Assembly: GCA_946615495.1 (NCBI GenBank)
Contig: CAMOHY010000042.1
Coordinates: 1-12,257 of the forward strand
Direction: 5' to 3'
From: an uncultured Clostridia bacterium
GTDB lineage: Bacteria > Bacillota > Clostridia > Christensenellales > Aristaeellaceae
Length of the DNA stretch: 12,257 bases
The first letter of the stretch is position 1, and every line of letters starts with the position of its first letter. The translations under genes were made by a program, and so were the position numbers. A model generated the notes under the pieces. That model was not told the origin of the DNA. It saw nothing but the letters and a program-made list of their open reading frames with translations, and did not search any database. This document shows, piece after piece, positions 6,411 to 12,257 of this stretch.

Positions 6411-7424
6411 ATGGAAAATCAAGCCAATAACACAGAAAAACGCAAAGTGGTCTTTTCGGGCATTCAGCCCTCCGGCAATATTACCTTGGGCAACTATATC
6501 GGCGCGCTGCGGAATTTTTCCCTCTTTGACGACGCCGATTGCCTCTACTGCATGGCCGACCTGCACACCCTGACCGTGCGCCAGAACCCCGCGGACCTGA
6601 GAAAACGCACCGCTTCCCTGGCCGCTATTTACGTGGCCTGCGGTCTGGACCCGGATAAGAACATCATCTACTGCCAAAGCCACGTGCCCGCCCACGCCGA
6701 GCTGGCCTGGATTCTCAATTGCTTCACCTATATGGGCGAGCTTTCCCGCATGACCCAGTTCAAGGATAAAAGCCAGAAGCACGCCGATAATATCAACGCG
6801 GGCCTGTTCACCTATCCGGTGCTCATGGCCTCCGATATTCTGCTGTACCAAACCAACCTGGTGCCCGTGGGCGGCGACCAGAAGCAGCACGTGGAAATCT
6901 GCCGGGACATCGCCCAGCGCTTCAACAGCCTGTACGGCGATGTGTTCACCATTCCCGACCCCTATATTCCCAAGGCCACGGCCAAGATCATGAGCCTGAG
7001 CGAGCCCACCAAGAAGATGAGCAAATCCGACCCCGAAGACACCTTTATCGCTGTGCTGGACAAGCCCGACGATATCCGCCGCAAGCTCAAGCGCGCCGTG
7101 ACGGACTCTGACGGCGAAATCCGCTATGACCCGGAAAACAAGCCCGGCGTCAGCAATCTGCTCACCATCCTTTCCGTGCTGAAAAAGCAGAGCATGGAGG
7201 AAGCCGTTTCCTCCCTTTCCGGCCTGGGCTACGGCGCGCTCAAGGAAGCCGTCACCGAGGCCGTCATCGCCGAGCTCTCCCCCATCCAGGAGCGCTACAA
7301 CGCCATCATTTCCGATAAGGAGGGCCTGAACAGCATGCTCAAGCGCAACGCCGAGCGCGCCCAGTATCTGGCCCAGAAGACCCTGCGGAAAGTCTATAAA
7401 AAAGTCGGACTGTATCAGTTCTGA
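6411..7424 (+). CDS. trpS: Tryptophanyl-tRNA synthetase
   Basis: TrpS (EC 6.1.1.2) is a class I aminoacyl-tRNA synthetase that charges tRNA-Trp using ATP in the cytoplasm. The 337-aa length is typical of bacterial TrpS. The HIGH-equivalent PSGNITLGN is at 20-28 and KMSKS at 202-206. Between them lie MADLHTLT, YPVLMASDILLY and VGGDQKQHVE, which form the Trp/ATP pocket and dimer region. The start at 6411 is chosen because GAAGGGA (6394-6400) sits ten bases upstream and the earlier in-frame ATG at 6378 falls at the predicted transcript start. It is transcribed from its own promoter, separate from the sugar operon. No intact terminator with a T-run follows it directly; an imperfect inverted repeat occupies the gap to the next gene. 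Confidence 0.97.
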   Translation: MENQANNTEKRKVVFSGIQPSGNITLGNYIGALRNFSLFDDADCLYCMADLHTLTVRQNPADLRKRTASLAAIYVACGLDPDKNIIYCQSHVPAHAELAWILNCFTYMGELSRMTQFKDKSQKHADNINAGLFTYPVLMASDILLYQTNLVPVGGDQKQHVEICRDIAQRFNSLYGDVFTIPDPYIPKATAKIMSLSEPTKKMSKSDPEDTFIAVLDKPDDIRRKLKRAVTDSDGEIRYDPENKPGVSNLLTILSVLKKQSMEEAVSSLSGLGYGALKEAVTEAVIAELSPIQERYNAIISDKEGLNSMLKRNAERAQYLAQKTLRKVYKKVGLYQF

Positions 7425-7436
7425 CGCGTGAGGGAA

Positions 7437-7579
7437 GAGTGGAAAGAGAGGACAGTTTTCAGCGCACAGCGTGCAGTTTCTATAGCTGATGTGTATGGGA
7501 ACAGCGCCCCTTGTTCAAACAGGCTAAAACTGTACTCTGCACGCTGTTCACTCCCTCGGCACTCTCCCCTCTCCCACTC
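7437..7579. repeat. Large imperfect inverted repeat in the trpS-hydrolase gap
   Basis: Three nested pairs can be read: GAGTGG (7437-7442) with CCACTC (7574-7579), GAGAGG (7446-7451) with CCTCTC (7568-7573), and ACAGCGTGCAG (7466-7476) with CTGCACGCTGT (7537-7547). An alternative pairing of ACAGTTTT (7452-7459) with AAAACTGT (7526-7533) conflicts with the third. The 3' arm also has a loose 7-nt periodicity (CTG at 7531, 7538, 7545). It ends just before the ribosome binding site of the next gene. It could be a decayed miniature inverted-repeat element, a structured leader or a weak terminator. The flanking GAA on each side (7434-7436, 7580-7582; first base differs by position only) is too short to prove a target duplication. 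Confidence 0.5.
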
Positions 7580-7597
7580 GAATGGAGGTTTTTTCCC

Positions 7598-8461
7598 ATG
7601 GACGCCTACCAGGTTTGGACCCCCGAATCCGCTCCCAAGGCCATCGTGCAGTTTGTGCACGGCATGGCCGAGCATATCGACCGCTATGCCCGCCCTGCCG
7701 GAGCCCTGAATCAAGCGGGCATCCTGGCCGTTGGCCGCAATCACCGGGGCCATGGAAAGGACGCCGAGCTGCTGGGCTATTTTGCCGATGAACGGGGCTG
7801 GGACAAGCTGATTGAGGACGCCCACGAAGTATCGCTGGACGTTCAAAAGCGGTATCCCGGCGTGCCCTTTTTCCTGCTGGGCCATTCCATGGGCAGCTTC
7901 GTGGCCCGCGAATACGCTGTCCGCTACGGCAAAGAGTTAAGCGGCCTCATTCTTTCCGGCACGGGCTTCTATTCCAAGGCCCTGTGCCGGGCGGGAAAGC
8001 TGATGGCCCAGCTGTCTCCGGCCAAAAAGCCCGCCCATTTCGTCAACGGCATCGCTTTTGCGGGCAACAATAAGCCCTTTGCCCCCGGCCGCACCGGCTT
8101 TGAATGGCTGAGCCGGGACGAAAAGGAAGTGGACAAATACGTGGCCGACCCGCTGTGCGGCTTCTGCTTTACCGGCAAAGCCTTCGCCGATTTCTTCGGC
8201 GGCCTGGAAGCGCTCACCGATGAAAGCGGCCTGAAAGCCATGCCTAAGGATTTGCCCGTGTACTTTATGTCCGGCGAAAGCGATCCGGTGGGCCAAATGG
8301 GCAAGGGCGTCCGTCAGGTGGCCGAGCAGTTCAAGCGCGCCGGCATGCAGGACGTGACCGTGAAGCTGTACCCCGACGCCCGGCACGAATTGTTCAATGA
8401 AATCAATCGGGACCAAGTAACCGCAGATCTAATAGGCTGGCTGAACCAAAAGCTTCATTGA
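7598..8461 (+). CDS. Alpha/beta hydrolase, monoacylglycerol-lipase/lysophospholipase-like (Hydrolase_4)
   Basis: The 287-aa protein has the Hydrolase_4 (serine aminopeptidase S33-like) pattern of monoacylglycerol lipases. VQFVHGMAEHIDRY carries the oxyanion HG near residue 22, followed by RNHRGHGKD. The nucleophile elbow GHSMGS puts S97 at its centre. D229 (GESDPVG) and H263 (ARHELFNE) complete the triad. A helical lid lies between about 120 and 205. There is no signal peptide or membrane segment, so a cytoplasmic esterase or lipase is expected; the natural substrate cannot be read. The ATG at 7598 has GGAGG (7584-7588) nine bases upstream. The frame stays open back to about 7511, but that stretch lies in the inverted repeat and has no ribosome site. 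With this start the first beta strand of the fold is short. The hypothetical gene follows after 18 nt and is probably co-transcribed. Confidence 0.88.
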   Translation: MDAYQVWTPESAPKAIVQFVHGMAEHIDRYARPAGALNQAGILAVGRNHRGHGKDAELLGYFADERGWDKLIEDAHEVSLDVQKRYPGVPFFLLGHSMGSFVAREYAVRYGKELSGLILSGTGFYSKALCRAGKLMAQLSPAKKPAHFVNGIAFAGNNKPFAPGRTGFEWLSRDEKEVDKYVADPLCGFCFTGKAFADFFGGLEALTDESGLKAMPKDLPVYFMSGESDPVGQMGKGVRQVAEQFKRAGMQDVTVKLYPDARHELFNEINRDQVTADLIGWLNQKLH

Positions 8462-8479
8462 TAACGGGAGTGGCGTGCT

Positions 8480-8929
8480 ATGCTGGGGAAACCGGATGCG
8501 GGCTGGGCGCTGTTCCAATTGGGCAGCGAAGAAACAGCTTACGACCTGAGCTATTTGACTGACGTTGCCATGGAATGGCTCACCCAGGCTATTCACGGCT
8601 TGCAGACCCTGGATGTGTTTTCCGTGCACGGTTACTGCGAGCCAGGCCGCATAGTATGCACTGTCAGCTACTGGAGCTGCTATGTGATTTGCGAGGAGGA
8701 TGACCGCGCCCCCGCCTGCGACGATGTACATCAGATTCACAGGAGCATGCTGGATTTCTGCAAAATGCTGCATCGGGACATTTCGGAAAACCTGGAAGAT
8801 TGGGTGCATTGGAATGATGACGATCCTCAGCCGGAACGGGAAAAAGCGCTGCGGGAAAAGCTAAACTGCCTGCAGGAATTGATCGAAGAAAAGAAAGACT
8901 GCTTTGAAGAAGGCTGCTGCTTTTTGTGA
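8480..8929 (+). CDS. Hypothetical 149-aa protein
   Basis: I do not recognise this family. The ATG has GGGAG (8466-8470) nine bases upstream, and the gene begins 18 nt after the hydrolase stop, so it is probably expressed. The N-terminal part (about 1-75) mixes a helix (DLSYLTDVAMEWLTQAIHGL) with beta-like strands ending in CTVSYWSCYVICEEDD. The C-terminal part is strongly charged and helical: an acidic WNDDDPQPER stretch, then a possible coiled coil (about 120-142), then a Cys-rich tail EEGCCFL. There is no signal peptide or membrane segment. G+C is lower than in neighbours by hand count: 31 of 60 at 8521-8580 and 28 of 60 at 8761-8820, against 36 of 60 at 8161-8220 in the hydrolase. That suggests a less constrained or acquired gene. 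A small accessory or immunity-like role is possible but unsupported. Confidence 0.7.
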   Translation: MLGKPDAGWALFQLGSEETAYDLSYLTDVAMEWLTQAIHGLQTLDVFSVHGYCEPGRIVCTVSYWSCYVICEEDDRAPACDDVHQIHRSMLDFCKMLHRDISENLEDWVHWNDDDPQPEREKALREKLNCLQELIEEKKDCFEEGCCFL

Positions 8930-9156
8930 GGAGAAACGTGTGGATCAAGCTGTGCCCGCCTTTCGGGTAATTCGCTTCATCCCTTTTGTAAGCATCGCCG
9001 CCGCACGCAGCGGTCATTCGGCTTCTGGGAAACCGGCTTTCCCCCTGCACAGCCTTTGAAACGCTGCGCTGTTTTGCGCCTGGGTATCTGTTTGCGCTTG
9101 GCGTGTGCTTGGCGTTTGATAATAATACAGACAGTTTTTCCAAATGAGGTGATTTT
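8930..9156. other. Intergenic region with an 11-bp tandem repeat before the P1 peptidase gene
   Basis: No convincing gene occupies these 227 nt. Visible elements are a 6-bp stem (GGGAAA 9027-9032 with TTTCCC 9038-9043) and a direct repeat GCTTGGCGT at 9096-9104 and 9107-9115, spaced by 11 bp. A weak promoter candidate, TTGGCG (9098-9103) with AATAAT (9121-9126) at 17 bp, overlaps that repeat. The only strong signal is the ribosome binding site GAGGTGAT at 9146-9153 for the next gene. Confidence 0.4.
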
Positions 9157-10110
9157 ATGAATCCTTATCCTGGCGATATTACCCGGGTGCACGGCATTCG
9201 GGTAGGCCATGCCCAAAGCGTCAGCGGCAAAACGGGCGTCACGGTGGTGCTCTGCCGCAAGGAAGGGGCCACAGGCGGCGTATCCGTCCGCGGCGCGGCC
9301 CCCGGCACGCGGGAGACGGACCTTTTGCGCCCCGGCAACCTGGTGGAAAACGTGAACGCCGTAGTGCTTTCCGGCGGCAGCGCCTTTGGCCTGGACGCCG
9401 CGGGCGGCGTAATGCGGTATTTAGAGCAGATGGACTGCGGCATGGATATGGGCGTGGCGCGGGTGCCCATTGTGCCCGCCGCCGTGCTGTATGACCTGAA
9501 CGTGGGCGACCCCCACATCCGCCCCGACGCCGCCATGGGCCGCGCCGCCTGCATGGCCGCCGGCAAGGGCATGCAGCAGGGCAAGGTGGGCGCCGGCACG
9601 GGCGCCACAGTGGGCAAGCTGGTGCCCGGCTCCGTGCCCCAGGAAAGCGGCGTCGGCTCCGCCTCCATCACCCTGCCCGAAGGGGTGACGGTGGGCGCCG
9701 TGGTGGCCGTCAACGCCGTAGGCGACGTGTATCACCCCGAAACCGGCGAAGTGCTGGGCTGCGCCCATATGCCGGATGGCACCGGCGTGCTGGCGGAAGG
9801 CCTGCTCTACGGCCACGCCCCCGTGCCCCAGCAAATCCGCATCCCCGCCCCCGGCAGCAACACCACCATCGGCGTGGTGGCTGTGGACTGCAAGCTGACC
9901 AAGGAGCAGGCCAACCGCCTGGCGGACGTTGCCCACGACGGCCTGGCCCGCACCATCCGCCCCGTGCATACCCAAATGGACGGCGACACCCTGTTCGCCC
10001 TGGCCACCGGCCGCACGGACGCGGAGGTGAATTTCGTTAAATTGTGCGCCGCCGCCGCGGAAGTGACCGCCAGGGCCATCGCCAACGCCCTGCTGTATAC
10101 CAAAGCATGA
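9157..10110 (+). CDS. P1 family (S58, DmpA/NylC-like) self-processing peptidase
   Basis: The 317-aa protein is of the P1 / peptidase family S58, which includes DmpA and BapA aminopeptidases and the nylon oligomer hydrolase NylC. These N-terminal nucleophile hydrolases cut themselves into two chains. Family blocks seen are ITRVHGIRVGHA (8-19), AVVLSGGSAFGLDAAGGVMRYLE (about 69-91), GKVGAGTGATVGKL and, at the expected autocleavage site, SNTTIGVVAVD with N235 and T236. NylC is cut between Asn and Thr, with Thr as nucleophile, so T236 is the predicted active residue here. DmpA and BapA use serine. The C-terminal chain ends with the DGDTLFALATG motif. There is no signal peptide. GAGGTGAT (9146-9153) matches the 16S anti-Shine-Dalgarno very well. 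The stop overlaps the acpS start by four bases (ATGA), which implies translational coupling. Substrate is unknown, perhaps D- or beta-amino-acid peptides. Confidence 0.92.
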   Translation: MNPYPGDITRVHGIRVGHAQSVSGKTGVTVVLCRKEGATGGVSVRGAAPGTRETDLLRPGNLVENVNAVVLSGGSAFGLDAAGGVMRYLEQMDCGMDMGVARVPIVPAAVLYDLNVGDPHIRPDAAMGRAACMAAGKGMQQGKVGAGTGATVGKLVPGSVPQESGVGSASITLPEGVTVGAVVAVNAVGDVYHPETGEVLGCAHMPDGTGVLAEGLLYGHAPVPQQIRIPAPGSNTTIGVVAVDCKLTKEQANRLADVAHDGLARTIRPVHTQMDGDTLFALATGRTDAEVNFVKLCAAAAEVTARAIANALLYTKA

Positions 10111-10484
10111 TCGCGGGCGTGGGGCTGGACCTGTGCGAAATATCGCGCATGGAAAAATTGCTTTCAGACGGGCGGTTCCTCGCCCGTTTTTTTGCCGTAG
10201 AGGAACAAGGATATATCCAAAGCAAGGGTAAAGGCGCGGCCCAAACCATGGCGGGCATTTACGCCGCCAAGGAAGCCTTGGCAAAGGCTCTGGGAAGCGG
10301 CATTGTTTCCGGGGAATTGGCGGATATCTGCGTTTTGCACGATGGGCAGGGCGCGCCGTATTATGCTCTGCGGGGAAGCTATGCCATCCTGGCCCGGCAA
10401 AAGGGCGTTTCTTCGCTGCATCTGTCCATTTCCCACGAGGGGAACATGGCGGCGGCGGTCTGCGTTGCGGAAAGGGAAAAATGA
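10107..10484 (+). CDS. acpS: Holo-[acyl-carrier-protein] synthase
   Basis: AcpS (EC 2.7.8.7) moves the 4'-phosphopantetheine arm of CoA onto a serine of acyl carrier protein, which activates fatty acid synthesis. The 125-aa length is typical. IAGVGLDLCEISRM (2-15) carries the Mg-binding D8, and YAAKEALAKALG (52-63) carries E56, the second metal ligand. LHLSISHEGNMAAAVCVAE is the usual C-terminal strand and helix. The ATG at 10107 overlaps the stop of the preceding peptidase gene by four bases. There is no room for an independent promoter and no strong Shine-Dalgarno, so it is translated by coupling. The frame is open for 21 codons further upstream, but those lie inside the peptidase gene and do not resemble AcpS. 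The pair acpS-nnr, which continues here, is a common arrangement in Firmicutes. Confidence 0.95.
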   Translation: MIAGVGLDLCEISRMEKLLSDGRFLARFFAVEEQGYIQSKGKGAAQTMAGIYAAKEALAKALGSGIVSGELADICVLHDGQGAPYYALRGSYAILARQKGVSSLHLSISHEGNMAAAVCVAEREK

Positions 10485-12125
10485 ATGCTGTACGATGATT
10501 GCTACATGGACTTTCATCAGGTGCTGACGCCGGAGGAAATGCGGCGGGTGGAGCAGAAGGCCTTTTCCCTGGGCGTGCCCAGCCTGCTGCTCATGGAGCA
10601 CGCGGCCATTTCCGTGGTGGATGAATTGCAAAAGGCCCTGGGCGGAAGCTGCCGGAACAAGCGGGCGCTGTTTCTGTGCGGTACGGGCAATAACGGCGGG
10701 GACGGCCTGGCCGCCGCCCGGCTGTTTGCCATGCGGGAAGGCATCGCCACGGTGTATCTGTCCGGCCAGCCCAAAACGCCGGACGCGAAAGCCAACCTTG
10801 CCTGGGCCCGTGAAATGGGCTTGGATATGCTGGACCTTTCCGCCCTGACAGAGGAGGAATTGCCCTTCATGGAGGGCGGCTTCCGCCTGGGCTTTGACGG
10901 CTTTGTGGACGCGCTGCTGGGCACCGGGCTGCGGGGCGCGCCGGAAGGGCTGACCAAACAGCTGATTGACGCCGCCAACAACGACGCTATGGACGGCAGC
11001 CTCCCCATGATCGCGGTGGATATTCCCAGCGGCATAGACGGCAAAACGGGCGCTGGCCCCGGCGCGTTCATCCATGCCAACATAACCGTCACCTTCCACG
11101 CTCCCAAGCGCGGCCTGTATTTGACCCGCCGCCGGGACGCCGTGGGAAAAATCGTCGTTGCGGACATCGGTCTGTGGGCTATGGATTACGCCTGCGGCAC
11201 CCTGGACCCGGACTGGGAGGAGTGCCCCTGCACGGTCAACACGGAAAAGGCCCTGCTCCACCTGCCCGCCCGGAAAATAGACGCCCACAAGGGCAGCGAA
11301 AACCGGGTGCTGATTTACGCCGGGCAATTGGGCATGGCCGGGGCCGCCGCCATGTGCATGAAGGCCGCCGTGGCCGCCGGGGCGGGGCTGACCACCGCGG
11401 CCTGCGAAAAGGAGCTTATTCCCATCCTGCAAACGCTGGAGCCCAACGCTATGTGCGTGGACATTGGGGACGCCGTTCAAAATCCCCCTTCCTACGACGT
11501 GCTGGCCCTGGGCTGCGGCCTGGGGCAAAGCGAAGAAAAATGGCAGAATATCCTCCGCCTGTGGAACCCGGAAAAGCCCTCCGTGTGGGACGCGGACGCG
11601 CTGAACATGCTGTCCCAGCACCCCATGAAGCTGGGCATGCTGGCCGTCATCACCCCCCACCCCGGCGAGGCCGCCCGGCTGCTGGGCTGGAGCGTAGAGC
11701 AGATTTTGGCCGATAAACTGAAAACCGCCCGGACGCTTTCAGAAAAGTACGATTGCACCGCCGTGCTCAAGGGCGACGTGACGGTGATTTGCTCCCAGGG
11801 AAAAGACGGCCCCGTATGCCGGCTGAACGCCATAGGAAGCCCCGCCCTGGCCAAGGGCGGCAGCGGCGACGCGCTGACGGGCATCCTGGCCGCCTGCCTG
11901 AAAAAAGAACCGCAGCTCTCCGGCTTGCCCGACTCCCTGATCTCCTGCAACACGGGCCACTTTGCCGCCCTGGCCTGCCTGTGGCACGGCATGGCCGGCA
12001 TTGTGGGCGAAGAAAAATTCGGCCAGCGGGAGTTGACCACCAGTCAATTGATTTCCTGCCTCCACGAAGCGGAGCAATGGGGAAAGGGCGTTCTCCCCGC
12101 CCCGAAATGCTATCGGGATACATGA
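10485..12125 (+). CDS. nnr: Bifunctional NAD(P)H-hydrate epimerase / ADP-dependent dehydratase
   Basis: This 546-aa enzyme repairs NAD(P)H damaged by hydration. The N-terminal YjeF_N domain (about 10-230) is the epimerase (EC 5.1.99.6). It shows CGTGNNGGDG with N69-G74, DALLGTGL with catalytic D142, DIPSGIDGKTG and TFHAPKRGLY. The C-terminal ribokinase-like domain (about 255-530) is the (S)-NAD(P)H-hydrate dehydratase (EC 4.2.1.136), with HKGSENRVLIYAG, ALGCGLG, WDADALNML, VITPHPGEAARLLG and KGGSGDALTG, where D462 is the catalytic Asp. Both active sites look intact, and the length is slightly above the usual 490-515 aa. The ATG at 10485 directly abuts the acpS stop and has AAAGGGA shortly upstream. 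The alternative ATG at 10506 lacks a ribosome site. Cytoplasmic, and presumably constitutive with acpS. Confidence 0.96.
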   Translation: MLYDDCYMDFHQVLTPEEMRRVEQKAFSLGVPSLLLMEHAAISVVDELQKALGGSCRNKRALFLCGTGNNGGDGLAAARLFAMREGIATVYLSGQPKTPDAKANLAWAREMGLDMLDLSALTEEELPFMEGGFRLGFDGFVDALLGTGLRGAPEGLTKQLIDAANNDAMDGSLPMIAVDIPSGIDGKTGAGPGAFIHANITVTFHAPKRGLYLTRRRDAVGKIVVADIGLWAMDYACGTLDPDWEECPCTVNTEKALLHLPARKIDAHKGSENRVLIYAGQLGMAGAAAMCMKAAVAAGAGLTTAACEKELIPILQTLEPNAMCVDIGDAVQNPPSYDVLALGCGLGQSEEKWQNILRLWNPEKPSVWDADALNMLSQHPMKLGMLAVITPHPGEAARLLGWSVEQILADKLKTARTLSEKYDCTAVLKGDVTVICSQGKDGPVCRLNAIGSPALAKGGSGDALTGILAACLKKEPQLSGLPDSLISCNTGHFAALACLWHGMAGIVGEEKFGQRELTTSQLISCLHEAEQWGKGVLPAPKCYRDT

Positions 12126-12191
12126 CATGATGGACGTTTTCGCGGTTTTATACTGTTTACAGTCCTGTTGTAAAGGATAAAAGGAAACGAT

Positions 12192-12244
12192 GCGGGGGCT
12201 CCTTCAGCCCCCGCCCCCCTGAACCAAAGGACTTCGTCCTCTGG
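12192..12244. repeat. Tandem hairpins after nnr, REP-like element or terminator
   Basis: The first hairpin is perfect: GCGGGGGCT (12192-12200), loop CCTTC, AGCCCCCGC (12206-12214). The second pairs CCAAAGGAC (12224-12232) with GTCCTCTGG (12236-12244) around TTC, with one mismatch. No T-run follows the first on the plus strand, so it is not a standard intrinsic terminator, although the 9-bp GC stem could stop polymerase or protect the 3' end. GC-rich hairpin pairs of this style recur between genes in many gut Firmicutes; that this copy is repeated elsewhere in the genome is inference. The window ends 13 bases later. Confidence 0.55.
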
Positions 12245-12257
12245 ACTCCAATAGCGG

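Noticed and set aside
8953..8969. Hairpin CCCG-CCTTT-CGGG after the hypothetical gene as a terminator
   Set aside because: Only four GC pairs plus a wobble and one AT pair, with no T-run following.
12190..12222. Short open frame starting ATGCGG with an AAGGA upstream
   Set aside because: It is ten codons long and made of the hairpin itself; coding is not credible.

Overview
The window looks like a chromosomal piece from an anaerobic Firmicutes (Clostridia-type) bacterium of gut or plant-fibre habitat. The G+C content is high for that group. The grounds are strong AGGAGG/GGAGG/GAGGTGAT ribosome binding sites, sigma-A type promoters (two with an extended TGnTATAAT -10), a DUF6171-like Cys-rich protein, a GH105/GH112/GH51 pectin-degradation set and the acpS-nnr gene pair. 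No tRNA, rRNA, CRISPR array, transposase or phage gene was seen.

Region 1 (1-6340) is a carbohydrate locus read outward from one divergent control region (735-1054). To the left, on the minus strand, is a GH105 unsaturated rhamnogalacturonyl hydrolase, cut by the window edge. To the right is a tight five-gene operon: GH112 phosphorylase, L-rhamnose mutarotase (rhaM), YghZ-type aldo/keto reductase, GH51 alpha-L-arabinofuranosidase and a small DUF6171-like eight-Cys protein. It ends at a clear intrinsic terminator (6304-6344). The enzymes that can be judged lack signal peptides, so the scheme is cytoplasmic processing of imported rhamnogalacturonan-I fragments. GH105 removes the unsaturated uronic acid, GH51 trims arabinose, and GH112 phosphorolyses Gal-beta-1,4-Rha to Gal-1-P plus L-rhamnose. 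RhaM then interconverts the rhamnose anomers, and the reductase may deal with an aldehyde from deoxysugar breakdown. Both divergent promoters are near consensus, and a 19-bp perfect-arm palindrome lies between them.

Region 2 (6345-8929) holds trpS with its own promoter and a very short leader. It is followed by a 173-nt gap containing a large imperfect inverted repeat. Next come a monoacylglycerol-lipase-like alpha/beta hydrolase and an unrecognised 149-aa protein that is poorer in G+C than its neighbours.

Region 3 (8930-12257) starts with a 227-nt gap carrying an 11-bp tandem repeat. A compact housekeeping group follows: a P1-family (DmpA/NylC-like) self-processing peptidase, acpS (4-nt overlap) and the bifunctional NAD(P)H-hydrate repair enzyme nnr (abutting acpS). 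The window closes with two successive hairpins of the REP-like or terminator kind.

The most interesting content is the phosphorolytic rhamnogalacturonan-I route and its predicted control site. I see no sign of a wholly new defence or mobile system.
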